Assembly: GCF_900101915.1 (NCBI RefSeq)
Contig: NZ_FNAL01000019.1
Location: 1 to 61,862, forward strand
Length of the DNA stretch: 61,862 bases
Direction of reading: 5' to 3'
Source of the DNA: Psychrobacter pacificensis
GTDB lineage: Bacteria; Pseudomonadota; Gammaproteobacteria; Pseudomonadales; Moraxellaceae
Shown here piece after piece: positions 46,032 through 54,749 of the stretch. The notes below the pieces were generated by a model. It had not been told where the DNA came from and did not search any database. It was given only the letters and a program-made list of their open reading frames with translations. The translations under genes and the position numbers were made by a program. Numbering within the stretch: the stretch's first letter is position 1; every line of letters begins with the position of its first letter.

Positions 46032-47279
46032 ATGCGCTACGAAGTGATCGTTATCGGTGCAGGTATGGTTGGCACGTCAATCGCGTGGCATCTACAAAAA
46101 AATAACTCAAACGTATTACTCTTAGACAAAAAATTGCCAGGGTCAGAGACCTCATATGGTAATGCCGGCTTGATTCAGCGCGAAGCCATTCATACGCATC
46201 CTTTTCCTCGTCAGCTGACAGAGATGATCCGAGTATTACCTAACCAAGGTACTGATATTCGTTATCGCATACCGGCAATTCTGCGTTATCACCAAGCGCT
46301 GCTACAGTACTGGAAATACTCAACGCCTGCGTCAGTCAAAAAAATCGAATCTGAGTGGCAGACCTTGATTGAGCATTGTACCAGTGAGCACCAAACCATG
46401 ATTAGCGCCTCTGGTGCTGATGAGCTCATTACTCGTGATGGTTGGCTACAATTACATCGCTCAGAAGAGACTTTCAAAGAAGCGCAAGCATCCGCCATTG
46501 ATGCACGTAATCAAGGGGTTGAGCACAATGTATTGAACCTTGAAGAGCTAAAAGCAATGGAGCCCCGCGCCAATTTTGACGGTTTCGTTGGTGCTATTCA
46601 TTGGTTGAATTCATGGCAGGTATCAAACCCAAGCTCGCTGGTAAAAGCCTACGCAAAAAACTTCCAAGACATGCAAGGTACGATCAAAGAAAATGACGTC
46701 AAAGAAATCGTCAAAGAGGCGGATGGCTGGAAAATCACCACTGATAAAGATACCTATTATAGTGATAAATTGGTCATCGCAGCAGGTCCTTGGTCAAATG
46801 ATTTGATCAGACCACTTGGTTACAATCTGCCATTGTTCCCAATGCGCGGCTATCATCAGCATTTCAAAGTGACAGACAAGAACACAATCCATCACAGTAT
46901 GTTTGATATGGACAAAGGCTTTGTCATGGGGCCAATGCAGCAGGGTATCCGTATCACTACGGGTGCTGAGATGACTACCATGAATGCGCCAAAGAATTTT
47001 GGTCAATTACAAACGGTATTGAAGCTTGCAAGAAAAATTTTGCCATTAGAAGATGCGGTTGAGAGTGAAGCATGGGCAGGATCGCGTCCTTGTATGCCTG
47101 ACATGAAGCCCGTCATCGGTCCTGCTGATAAGCATGACAACCTCTGGTTCGCATTTGGTCACAGCCATCAAGGCTTCACTTTGGGACCAATGACAGGGCG
47201 TCTGGTTGAAGAGATGATTCATAATAAGCCTGCATTGGTCGATCTTGCACCATTTAGTGCCCAGCGTTTTTCTAACTAA
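46032..47279 (+). CDS. D-amino-acid dehydrogenase-like FAD oxidoreductase (DadA family)
   Basis: FAD-dependent amine or D-amino-acid oxidase of the DAO superfamily, likely membrane-associated and passing electrons to quinones. 415 residues with the dinucleotide-binding motif VIVIGAGMVGTSIAWHL at the N-terminus, the GNAGLIQ region, LVIAAGPWSNDL and the C-terminal GHSHQGFTLGPMTGRLV. AAGGATAGG precedes the ATG. It lies 51 bp upstream of a RidA-type gene, which fits, since amino-acid oxidation produces reactive imines. The exact substrate is unknown; D-alanine or sarcosine-like amines are possible. Confidence 0.85.
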   Translation: MRYEVIVIGAGMVGTSIAWHLQKNNSNVLLLDKKLPGSETSYGNAGLIQREAIHTHPFPRQLTEMIRVLPNQGTDIRYRIPAILRYHQALLQYWKYSTPASVKKIESEWQTLIEHCTSEHQTMISASGADELITRDGWLQLHRSEETFKEAQASAIDARNQGVEHNVLNLEELKAMEPRANFDGFVGAIHWLNSWQVSNPSSLVKAYAKNFQDMQGTIKENDVKEIVKEADGWKITTDKDTYYSDKLVIAAGPWSNDLIRPLGYNLPLFPMRGYHQHFKVTDKNTIHHSMFDMDKGFVMGPMQQGIRITTGAEMTTMNAPKNFGQLQTVLKLARKILPLEDAVESEAWAGSRPCMPDMKPVIGPADKHDNLWFAFGHSHQGFTLGPMTGRLVEEMIHNKPALVDLAPFSAQRFSN

Positions 47280-47330
47280 GCGCGACTTGACTGACTAAAC
47301 ACAGATTCAAATTAATAAAAAGGTATAGAC

Positions 47331-47672
47331 ATGATTAAGAAGCTACATAGCAATCAGCGCATGAGCAAAACGGTAATCCATAACCAGACGATCTATTTGT
47401 GTGGTCAGGTCGGTAATGCAGAAGACGATATCAAAGCGCAAACGTTGACGTGTTTGGAAAAAATCCAAACGCTATTAGAAGAAGTGGGCAGCGACAAATC
47501 AAAGCTACTATCAGTCACCGTTTGGATCAAAGATATGGCGGATTTTGCTGCTATGAATGAAGTCTATGACAAGTGGTTTGAAGGCATACAGCCACCAGCG
47601 CGTGCTTGCGGCGAATCAGCATTGGCACGCCCTGAGCTATTGGTTGAGATGATTGCCATCGCTGCTGAGTAA
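47331..47672 (+). CDS. RidA family protein (enamine/imine deaminase)
   Basis: Hydrolyses reactive enamine and imine products, releasing ammonia and ketoacid. 113 residues with the family end PPARACGESALARPELLVEM, including the conserved arginine in PAR. The N-terminal strand ends in IYLCGQVGN, the RidA hallmark GQVG. The gene follows the DadA-like gene with an AAAAGG site before the ATG and is followed by a terminator, so the two form a likely operon of oxidase plus imine hydrolase. Confidence 0.9.
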   Translation: MIKKLHSNQRMSKTVIHNQTIYLCGQVGNAEDDIKAQTLTCLEKIQTLLEEVGSDKSKLLSVTVWIKDMADFAAMNEVYDKWFEGIQPPARACGESALARPELLVEMIAIAAE

Positions 47673-47719
47673 TAAGCGGCTCGTAGTACTTGTAGTATAT
47701 GTATTAAATAGAAATAAAG

Positions 47720-47747
47720 AAGGCCATGATAGCGATATCATGGCCTT
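47720..47747 (+). terminator. Terminator after the RidA gene
   Basis: Perfect 11-bp stem AAGGCCATGAT with complement, 6-nt loop, ending in TTTTC. It ends the dadA-like/ridA transcript. Confidence 0.88.
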
Positions 47748-47859
47748 TTCTATGCGTAGCAATAAGCCAACTCGATTATTGAAAAGGAATATGCTAGCTT
47801 TTTAATCCAAGCACGCGCCGTATAACGTCAGCGAAGCAATACAATGATTATTATAGGAA

Positions 47860-48049
47860 TTAGCATTCTTTCCATACCGCTTGGCGTTTCTCAATAAAAG
47901 CATCAATCCCTTCACCCACATCGTCTGCCACCATATTGCAAGTCATGACCTCACTGGCATAGTCATAAGCGTCTTCGACACTCATATCCAGCTGCTTATA
48001 AAACATACAGAAGGTCATCTCTATCTAGAGTGGTGCCTAATTGAGTCAT
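47860..48049 (-). pseudogene. Decayed crotonase (enoyl-CoA hydratase) remnant
   Basis: On the minus strand an ATG at 48047-48049 with an AAGGAT site starts MTQLGTTLDR and then shifts frame. In another frame the last 50 or so residues of a crotonase are readable (YKQLDMSVEDAYDYASEVM, then DDVGEGIDAFIEKRQAVW) ending at a TAA at 47860-47862. The body of about 200 residues is missing, so this looks like an internal deletion that joined both ends of an enoyl-CoA hydratase gene. The family call is from recognised motifs; the parent enzyme is not identifiable further. Confidence 0.75.
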
Positions 48050-48152
48050 TTATCATCCTTGATAATGGGTTGGTTTATAGTTTTATATATAGCTGACTAA
48101 ATAGTAGCATGGCTCATATTCTATACAATAGATGGAGCACATAGAAAGCGCA

Positions 48153-48189
48153 TAAAAAAATAGCGCACTCAGGTGAGGAGTACGCTATT
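48153..48189 (-). terminator. Terminator of the VOC gene
   Basis: Stem AATAGCG with CGCTATT, extended by ACTC/GAGT after one mismatch, followed on the minus strand by a run of Ts. It lies about 55 bp after the stop codon. Confidence 0.8.
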
Positions 48190-48243
48190 GGTTTTTCAGT
48201 TAAATATAAGCTAAATTCATACTAAGCTGTATTTATACTGAAC

Positions 48244-48744
48244 CTAGTATGCGCCTTCGCTATAGATAAGCTCGTAGCTATGGCTATATATCTCGACGAT
48301 GTTACCGAACGGGTCTTCCATATAGATCATGCGATATGGCTTTTCGCCAGGGTAGTAGTAGCGTGGTTTTTCCATACGTTTTTTGCCACCTGCGGCAACC
48401 ATACGCTCAGCCAGCGCTTCAACGTTTGGGTCTTGGACGCAGAAGTGAAAAATACCTGTTTTCCAGTATTCAAAGTTATTTTCAGGGTTTTCCTGATTTT
48501 TAAATTCAAAAATCTCAACACCGATACGGTCACCAGTGGAGAGGTGAGCGATCCGAAAGCGGCCCCAACCAGCACCGAATACTTCAGTGCACATCTTACC
48601 AATCGGGCTGTCATCTTCAATAATCTCAGTAGGCTCCATGATGGTGTACCAACCCAGCACTTCAGTATAAAATTTTACAGCAGCATCTAAGTCAGGGACT
48701 GACAGACCGATGTGCGAAAAGCTTCTGGGATAAACGTTGTTCAT
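48244..48744 (-). CDS. VOC (glyoxalase/dioxygenase) family protein
   Basis: 166-residue metalloprotein of the vicinal oxygen chelate superfamily. Two beta-alpha-beta-beta-beta modules are visible: SFSHIGLSVPDLDAAVKFYTEVLGW and FHFCVQDPNVEALAERM. Metal-binding candidates are His in SHIGL, His in IFHFC and Glu in NIVEIYSHS. Substrate cannot be deduced; glyoxalase I-like and ring-cleavage activities are both possible. It is divergent from a LysR gene with a 107-bp shared control region, so the regulator probably controls it. Confidence 0.85.
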   Translation of the reverse strand: MNNVYPRSFSHIGLSVPDLDAAVKFYTEVLGWYTIMEPTEIIEDDSPIGKMCTEVFGAGWGRFRIAHLSTGDRIGVEIFEFKNQENPENNFEYWKTGIFHFCVQDPNVEALAERMVAAGGKKRMEKPRYYYPGEKPYRMIYMEDPFGNIVEIYSHSYELIYSEGAY

Positions 48745-48851
48745 AGCTTGTGCTCCTGTTTGCTGTACTCTTGTTTGACGTGAGGCCAGTATACAAACGC
48801 ACTGTCATTATGTAAAATTATCAAATATTATAAAAATAAGTATGAAACGTA

Positions 48852-49721
48852 ATGATTAATGTCACATGGCTACGCACTTTTTGTACGCTTGCCGAAGTTG
48901 GGCACTTTACTCGCACGGCTGAACGTCTATATATGACACAGTCCGGTGTGAGCCAACATATACGTAAGCTAGAAGAGCAGCTGGACACAGATTTGTTAAT
49001 TCGACAAGGAAAGCAGTTCTCATTGACCAATGCAGGTGAGCAGCTTTATAAAGAAGCAGGCGAGATATTGCAGCGATTATCAAATTTAGAGCAGCGCATC
49101 AGTGAAGATCCGCCTTACGAAGGGCTAGTACGGTTGATGTCACCGGGTAGTGTGGGACTTAAGCTATACCCGCAGCTTTTGACCTTACAGCAACAGCACC
49201 CAAAGCTAGTGATTGATTATCGCTTTGCCCCCAATGCTGATATTGAGCAGGCATTGGCAAATCACGAGATCGATATTGGTTTTATGACGGACATCTCAGA
49301 TGATGAAACGATTAGCTGCAAGCCTATGGCGCAAGAAGCATTGATACTCGTAACCCCTGCGACTACAGTAGAGCCGAGCTGGGAGCAGCTTATGGCACTT
49401 GGATTTATCGATCATCCGGATGGTGCCCATCATGCAGGCATGCTACTGACTGCCAATTACGAGCAATTCCAGCATATCAATGATTTTGAGAAAAAAGGCT
49501 TCTCTAATCAGATTGGTCTAATTTTAGAGCCCGTCAGCAGGGGAATAGGTTTTACTGTCTTGCCGGCGCATGCGGTGGCTGCTTATCCAAAGCCTGAGCT
49601 GATTAACAGTCATCATTTACCAGTTGCTGTTAGCGAAACGCTATATCTGGCAGTCAGACAACAGCAGGCACTTTCTAATAGAATGCATACGGTCATTAAT
49701 GCAGTAAAAAAATGGCTATAG
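48852..49721 (+). CDS. LysR family transcriptional regulator
   Basis: 290 residues with the N-terminal winged helix (about 1-62; GHFTRTAERLYMTQSGVSQHIRKLEEQL in the helix-turn-helix region) and an effector-binding domain. It is divergent from the VOC gene at 48744, which is the classic arrangement for a LysR activator of its neighbour. The co-inducer is unknown. It converges with the glycerate kinase gene, 84 bp away. Confidence 0.86.
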   Translation: MINVTWLRTFCTLAEVGHFTRTAERLYMTQSGVSQHIRKLEEQLDTDLLIRQGKQFSLTNAGEQLYKEAGEILQRLSNLEQRISEDPPYEGLVRLMSPGSVGLKLYPQLLTLQQQHPKLVIDYRFAPNADIEQALANHEIDIGFMTDISDDETISCKPMAQEALILVTPATTVEPSWEQLMALGFIDHPDGAHHAGMLLTANYEQFQHINDFEKKGFSNQIGLILEPVSRGIGFTVLPAHAVAAYPKPELINSHHLPVAVSETLYLAVRQQQALSNRMHTVINAVKKWL

Positions 49722-49805
49722 ATATGTTGAGAGTGATAAATGTACAGCTAACAAAGGGTTTAATAACTGTACATTTAGTGAAGAAGGTTCATTGATAGAT
49801 TGCGA

Positions 49806-50942
49806 CTATCTCAAAGTCTGCCCAAGTTTGATACTTGCAGCGATATTAGCAGCAGTCGTTTCAATGTTGTTATAAGCAGAACCCAACACATTATCGATCG
49901 TATCTACTTTTTGGATACTTGGCATCACAACATTGAACTGACTGGTCTGAGCAGGTTTTAGTCCGTCAACACTGCCGCAGATAGCGATAACAGGTGTGCG
50001 GCTGGCCTTAGCGATTTGGCTGATACCACCAGCGACCTTACCCATGGCGGTTTGCGCATCGAGCTTGCCTTCACCTGTGATGACAAGATCAGCCTCTGCG
50101 ATATGCTGTGACAGGTGAGCCACTTCGGCAACCGTATCAAAGCCTGACTTCAGCTGAGCTTTAAAGAACGTCATCATCGCATAGCCAAGACCGCCTGCCG
50201 CGCCAGCGCCTGCAACGTGTTGACAGTCTTCATAGCCATGCTGTCCACATATGGTCGCAAAGTGACTGAGCGCTTTATCCAAGGTATTGACTTGCTCCGG
50301 ACAAGCGCCTTTTTGTGGGCCAAACACAGCGCTGGCCCCAAGCAGACCACAGAGCGGATTGGTCACATCACAAGCAACCTCAAATACTGTGTCTGATATC
50401 TTTGTATGAAGGTTAGTATTATCGAGTTTATGTAAGCTGGCAAGTGCGCCACCACCATGAGTGAGCAGACTGTCATTGATATCATGAAATGTTATGCCTA
50501 ACGCCATTAGCATGCCAAGGCCTGCATCATTGGTTGCGCTACCACCCAGACCGATGATGATGCGTTTAGCCCCTTCCTCCAAAGCATCAGCAATCAGCTC
50601 CCCAACGCCATAAGTGCTAGCAACGATAGGATTACGCTCATCAGCTGTTAGTAGGTGCAATCCGCAGGCTTGAGCCACTTCAATAACCGCCGTCGCATTG
50701 GGCAATAACAGATACTTGGCGATGATTGGTCTCATCAATGGATCATGCACTCTGACTTCTTTCCAGCGCCCACCCAAGACATAAGACAATACCGCTGAGG
50801 TGCCTTCACCGCCATCCGCCATCGGCAATAATTTGTAATCAGCATCTGGAAACACTTGACTAAAGCCAGATTGAACGGCGTGGCAAACATCGAGTGCTTC
50901 TAGGCTTTCTTTAAACGAGTCAGGGGCGATCAAAATTTTCAT
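49806..50942 (-). CDS. Glycerate kinase (class II, GlxK/GarK type)
   Basis: Phosphorylates glycerate to 2-phosphoglycerate in the cytoplasm, feeding glycolysis. From the ATG at 50940-50942 (MKILIAPDSFKESLEALDVC) it has about 378 residues; the further upstream frame adds 24 residues rich in Arg and Cys and is not supported, and AGAGAG lies just before the chosen ATG. Family segments: MADGGEGTSAVL, RIIIGLGGSATNDAGLGML, and DLVITGEGKLDAQTAMGKV. It follows the GntP-type permease gene in the same direction after about 112 bp. Confidence 0.92.
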   Translation of the reverse strand: MKILIAPDSFKESLEALDVCHAVQSGFSQVFPDADYKLLPMADGGEGTSAVLSYVLGGRWKEVRVHDPLMRPIIAKYLLLPNATAVIEVAQACGLHLLTADERNPIVASTYGVGELIADALEEGAKRIIIGLGGSATNDAGLGMLMALGITFHDINDSLLTHGGGALASLHKLDNTNLHTKISDTVFEVACDVTNPLCGLLGASAVFGPQKGACPEQVNTLDKALSHFATICGQHGYEDCQHVAGAGAAGGLGYAMMTFFKAQLKSGFDTVAEVAHLSQHIAEADLVITGEGKLDAQTAMGKVAGGISQIAKASRTPVIAICGSVDGLKPAQTSQFNVVMPSIQKVDTIDNVLGSAYNNIETTAANIAASIKLGQTLR

Positions 50943-51054
50943 ACGGCTCTCTTTGAATATCTTAATGACACGATCATCGCAACAGTGTCGTGTTTTAAAA
51001 CGTTTACTTAGCAATAATCAAATAAACGTATATATACGTACCCAATCTCATGAA

Positions 51055-52413
51055 CTAGATAAACACTAGGGTTAACAACCAGATAAATACGATGCTAGTC
51101 ACCCCTTGGATACCAGTGGCCATTGAGTGCGCTTTGTACGCTTGTGCCACGCTCATGCGACTAAACTGACTCACGATCCAAAAGAAGCTATCATTGGCGT
51201 GAGAGATCGTCATGGCACCGGCACCAATTGCCATCACACAGAATACACGGCCAAGCTCACTGTCCAAGCCAATTTGGTTCAACAGTGGGGCAACCATAGC
51301 AGAGGTTGTGACCAATGCCACTGTGGTTGAGCCTTGTGCTGTTTTTAGCGCAGCAGAGACGATAAATGGCATAAAAATACCTAAACCCAAGGCCGATAAC
51401 GTTGAACCTAGATAATCGCCAATTGGCGTCACTTTTAGCATGGCACCAAATGCGCCACCAGCACCAGTGATCAGTAGGATAGGGGCTGCTACTACCAAAC
51501 CTTGTGAGATACTATCGCTGATTTGCTGCGTTTTTTGCTCTGAATCAATCAATAAAAACGATAAAAACAAACCAATCAACAATGCAGTCAGTGGATTACC
51601 GATGAATATCAAAACCTCTGCTAGCGTACCACTACCGAACGGTGCACTTGGGAAATTGGCAACCGACGACAGACAAATTAATATGATAGGCACAATGATA
51701 GGTAAAAACGCCATTGTTGCTGAAGGCAGTTTGCTGTAGTCATCGCGTGTTTTTATGCCTTCAGGTAGGGTCGCTGCTTGAGCATCTGTGGCATTGATAT
51801 TATCAGGCGTGGCATTAAGAAAGCGATTCGACCACCACCAGCCGGCCAATACGGCAACAGCCGTGACAACCACACCGACCATGATGACCAAACCTAAGTT
51901 TGACTCTAGTCCTAAATTACCTGCCGCCGCGATTGGGCCTGGCGTAGGCGGTACGAAGGTATGAGTGGCGTATAGACCAGTAGCCAAGGCAATACTCATC
52001 GCGACACTTGATACATGTAATCGCTCAGCCAAAGACTCTTTTAAAGAGTTTAAGATAATGTAGCCAGAATCACAAAATACAGGCACCGAAACCACTGCAC
52101 CGACGATAGACATGGTCAAAGTAGGGAAGCGTGGCCCCAATACTTTGATGACTGACTCTGCCATTACAATAGCCGCCCCTGTTTTTTCGAGGATTAAGCC
52201 AATAATCGTACCAAACACAATCACAAGACCGATGTAGCCTAAAATACCACCGAAACCATCAGAGATTGTCTTTGCAACAGTGTTGAGCGGTACTTGGTAA
52301 AAAAGGGCAACCAAAAAAGCGGACAAAATCAACACTAAAAAAGGATGCCACTTCAATTTTGCGGTAGCGAAAATAATAAAAAGAATGGTCAGCACAAGCC
52401 AAAATACAATCAT
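51055..52413 (-). CDS. GntP family permease, probably glycerate/gluconate uptake
   Basis: Inner-membrane proton symporter of the gluconate transporter family. About 452 residues from the ATG at 52411-52413, with many hydrophobic helices and family segments ISDGFGGILGYIGLVIVFGTIIG, VFCDSGYIILNSL, HTFVPPTPGPIAAAGNLG and ALKTAQGSTTVALVTTSA. Pairing with glycerate kinase suggests import of glycerate or a related acid. A GTG directly before the ATG is an alternative start one codon longer. Confidence 0.9.
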   Translation of the reverse strand: MIVFWLVLTILFIIFATAKLKWHPFLVLILSAFLVALFYQVPLNTVAKTISDGFGGILGYIGLVIVFGTIIGLILEKTGAAIVMAESVIKVLGPRFPTLTMSIVGAVVSVPVFCDSGYIILNSLKESLAERLHVSSVAMSIALATGLYATHTFVPPTPGPIAAAGNLGLESNLGLVIMVGVVVTAVAVLAGWWWSNRFLNATPDNINATDAQAATLPEGIKTRDDYSKLPSATMAFLPIIVPIILICLSSVANFPSAPFGSGTLAEVLIFIGNPLTALLIGLFLSFLLIDSEQKTQQISDSISQGLVVAAPILLITGAGGAFGAMLKVTPIGDYLGSTLSALGLGIFMPFIVSAALKTAQGSTTVALVTTSAMVAPLLNQIGLDSELGRVFCVMAIGAGAMTISHANDSFFWIVSQFSRMSVAQAYKAHSMATGIQGVTSIVFIWLLTLVFI

Positions 52414-52744
52414 CACTGTCTCAATATGGTTTATATCTTAATGAGTTATTCACGCAAACAGGCATCAATAACGATACGAAATTTTGAAGGGGCATATTTT
52501 ATAGCAAATAGGGGGCACTAGGAAATACATTTGTCAAAGAGATGCTGTTTGTTATGGCGATATGAACATTTTCTGATGAGAGTAGTGGCATTCTTATGCC
52601 TGCAGAGTTATCGCTTTTTCGATTTTCAGACCGCATTTAACCAAGGTTTTTCACTAAAAAAAGACTGACCACTATAGATGGCCAGTCTTTTATAAGGTAT
52701 CGCTTATTTTTTTTGTTCAAGATGAGTTTTATATAAACTCCAAT
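52414..52744. other. Intergenic region before gntP
   Basis: 331 bp between the permease gene and the small gene at 52984, both on the minus strand. It holds the permease promoter in its left half and a terminator at 52655-52691. I see nothing else. Confidence 0.5.
52655..52691 (-). terminator. Terminator of the small gene at 52745-52984
   Basis: Stem AAAAGACTG with its complement, continued by two more pairs after one mismatch, 10-nt loop, and a T-run on the minus strand. Confidence 0.75.
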
Positions 52745-52984
52745 CTAAGCAATCTTATCGAAGAACGCTTTATTGTCAGTAGCTATCGTAGAATCGAAGC
52801 TTACGTAAATACCTTTATCATCTAGCGTTGCATACCAGTGATCATCATCGCCGCTGGTCAGTATCTGAAAGTATTTGTCATTTACGATTCTACCTACCGT
52901 ATAGATCTCACCCTCTGAATAGAAATCGTTACCTTTGACACAAAGTAGTTTATCGTCAGTGTTTATTTCATCAGTGTTAGTCAT
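52745..52984 (-). CDS. Small protein of unknown function (79 residues)
   Basis: I do not recognise a named family. From the ATG at 52982-52984 (MTNTDEINTDDKLLCVKGND) the protein has 79 residues, is acidic, contains one cysteine and no membrane segment. A run from LLCVKGNDFYSEGEIYTVGR to HWYATLDDKGIYVSF suggests a small beta-rich domain of the kind seen in phage-related or bacterial accessory proteins. A TTG start six codons upstream is possible. A terminator follows it. Confidence 0.6.
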   Translation of the reverse strand: MTNTDEINTDDKLLCVKGNDFYSEGEIYTVGRIVNDKYFQILTSGDDDHWYATLDDKGIYVSFDSTIATDNKAFFDKIA

Positions 52985-53305
52985 ATTAAAGTACTCTATC
53001 AACGAAAAGTATAAAAATAGAAAAATCTTTCTACTCGTTATGATGAATACAATTATATAGACAGTATCTTGTTGGTTGGTATAGCATTTTTAAGTGAGTT
53101 GTTGCAAATGGTTACTGCAAGATATCATGCTGACAAATAGTATTGAATACAGCTTTTAGTAATCGATTGATACTTACAAGGCATCAAGAAAACTCTGATG
53201 TAATGCGAAAGTATTACGATCACATGTATAAAATATCGACATAAAAAAAGCCAGCAACACAAGGTCACTGGCTTTTTTATAGACTGAGTCTAATTATCTA
53301 GAAGA
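52985..53305. other. Spacer between the small gene and rplI
   Basis: About 321 bp. It holds the rplI terminator (53244-53278) and the promoter region of the small gene to its left. No other gene is seen. Confidence 0.5.
53244..53278 (-). terminator. Terminator of the rpsF-rpsR-rplI operon
   Basis: Stem AAAAAAGCCAG with its complement and T-runs on both strands, about 28 bp after the rplI stop codon. Confidence 0.9.
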
Positions 53306-53812
53306 TTACTCTTCAGAATAATCTTCTTCAGCTTCTTCTTCGTCAGCTGAATCTTCGTTGTTACCATCTTCAGAAAGAATAGTAACTAAGATGCTAGCAG
53401 TAACGTCATGGTGTAGCTGAATATCAACATTGTATTCGCCAACTTGACGTAGTGTGCCTTCAGGTAGCTTGATTTCAGCACGGTCTACTTCTAAACCTGA
53501 GTTAGTCAATGCTTCAGCGATATCGCGAGTACCGATAGAGCCGAATAGCTTGCCTTCGTCACCTGATTTCGCACGCATGATAACATTAACGTCAGTTAGT
53601 GCATCAGCACGCTCTTGAGCAGTAGCGATCTCTTTTGCTTCTTCAGCTTCAAGCTCAGCACGACGTGCTTCGAACTTTTCAATGTTAGCTTTGGTCGCAG
53701 GTAGAGCGCGGCCTTGAGGGATAAGAAAGTTACGACCGTAACCTGGTTTTACATCGACAGTTTCACCGAGTTTACCAAGGTTGACGATACGCTGTAACAA
53801 AATAATTTGCAT
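53306..53812 (-). CDS. rplI: Ribosomal protein bL9
   Basis: Large-subunit protein that stabilises the 23S rRNA and affects reading-frame fidelity. 168 residues with the N-terminal motif [32 protein letters not shown] (residues 1-32), a long central helix and the C-domain. It has an acidic C-terminal extension of about 20 residues (Glu/Asp-rich, ending EEDYSEE) beyond the usual 149. Last gene of rpsF-rpsR-rplI, 20 bp after rpsR. Confidence 0.97.
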   Translation of the reverse strand: MQIILLQRIVNLGKLGETVDVKPGYGRNFLIPQGRALPATKANIEKFEARRAELEAEEAKEIATAQERADALTDVNVIMRAKSGDEGKLFGSIGTRDIAEALTNSGLEVDRAEIKLPEGTLRQVGEYNVDIQLHHDVTASILVTILSEDGNNEDSADEEEAEEDYSEE

Positions 53813-53832
53813 GAGTCATTCCTAGTTAGCGG

Positions 53833-54063
53833 TTAACCTTGATGGTTATCAGTGTATGGAAGTAGCGATAAATAACGAGCTTGCTTGATAGCAGTCGCTA
53901 GTTGACGCTGATATTTAGTAGACGTACCGGTAATACGGCTTGGTACGATTTTGCCATTATCACTAATGTACTGTTTTAGCAATTCAACATCTTTATAGTC
54001 GATGTGAGTGATGCCTTCAGCAGTGAAACGGCAGAATTTGCGACGGCGATAGAAACGTGCCAT
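53833..54063 (-). CDS. rpsR: Ribosomal protein bS18
   Basis: Small-subunit protein that pairs with S6. 76 residues with [17 protein letters not shown] at the N-terminus and [20 protein letters not shown], the conserved core. One cysteine (FCRF) is present, as in the zinc-independent form. It lies between rpsF (16 bp upstream) and rplI. Confidence 0.98.
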   Translation of the reverse strand: MARFYRRRKFCRFTAEGITHIDYKDVELLKQYISDNGKIVPSRITGTSTKYQRQLATAIKQARYLSLLPYTDNHQG

Positions 54064-54079
54064 GAGTATTCTCCTTTAA

Positions 54080-54484
54080 TTAGTCTTCACTGTTGTCGTT
54101 GTCGTCATTATCGTTTTCACGATTGTCTGGACGACGAGTAGTTGCTTTGCGTGCGCGTTTTTCATCGGCATTCTTGGCTAACTGCGACTCTTCAGTGATA
54201 GCTTCGTCACGGCGCATAACTAGACTACGAATGATCGCGTCGTTATAGCGGAATAATTCTTCAAGTTCAGCCAAAGTCTCGCCGTCAGTTTCGATGTTGA
54301 AAAGAACGTAGTGAGCTTTGTGAATCTTGTTGATTGGATAAGCCAATTGACGGCGGCCCCAATCTTCAAGGCGATGGATAGTACCACCGTTGTCTTGAAC
54401 CAACTTGATATAGCGTTCAACCATGCCGACCACTTGGTCGCTTTGGTCTGGGTGTACAAGTAACACCAGTTCGTAATGTCGCAT
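54080..54484 (-). CDS. rpsF: Ribosomal protein bS6
   Basis: Small-subunit protein, forms a heterodimer with S18. 134 residues with [18 protein letters not shown] at the start, [24 protein letters not shown] and the usual C-terminal part, then a charged extension rich in Arg, Asn and Asp. It is the first gene of the operon. An AAGGAG site lies 5 bp before the ATG, sequestered in the leader structure at 54490-54535, so expression is probably autoregulated by the S6:S18 complex. Confidence 0.97.
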   Translation of the reverse strand: MRHYELVLLVHPDQSDQVVGMVERYIKLVQDNGGTIHRLEDWGRRQLAYPINKIHKAHYVLFNIETDGETLAELEELFRYNDAIIRSLVMRRDEAITEESQLAKNADEKRARKATTRRPDNRENDNDDNDNSED

Positions 54485-54489
54485 TATGA

Positions 54490-54535
54490 CTCCTTACGGA
54501 TTAGTAGCTATTAACCCTATGTTAATAGCAAGGAG
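54490..54535 (-). promoter_or_regulatory. rpsF leader RNA (S6:S18-type autoregulatory structure)
   Basis: On the mRNA strand, CTCCTT (54535-54530) pairs with AAGGAG (54495-54490), which is the rpsF ribosome-binding site. Inside lies a perfect 9-bp hairpin GCTATTAAC/GTTAATAGC (54529-54507) with a 5-nt loop. The 3' side of the outer bulge contains CCG (54499-54497). Two helices around a bulge with CCG next to the ribosome-binding site match the known leader motif that binds S6:S18. Binding itself is inference. Confidence 0.7.
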
Positions 54536-54693
54536 ATTTATAAGGTAAGCCCACGTTCTTAAAAATATAGTAAGAAATAAGCTTAGTTTATAAAGCGCCG
54601 TATTATAACAGCACTTGGCGCTTAACACAAAGGGTAATCACCAAGCGGCTGCCAATAAGATATAAAAAGATGGAAAATAAGCGTTACTCAATA

Positions 54694-54721
54694 AAAATGC
54701 TGCGATCTTGCGCAGCGTTTT
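54694..54721 (-). terminator. Terminator of the GYF/RDD gene
   Basis: Stem AAAATGCTGCG with its complement (one wobble), 6-nt loop and a T-run on the minus strand, about 29 bp after the stop codon. Confidence 0.85.
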
Positions 54722-54749
54722 TATCTGAAACAATATGGTGAATAAAATA

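Noticed and set aside
47881..48096. 71-codon open frame on the plus strand
   Set aside because: It is the complement of the crotonase remnant, whose minus-strand motifs are convincing.
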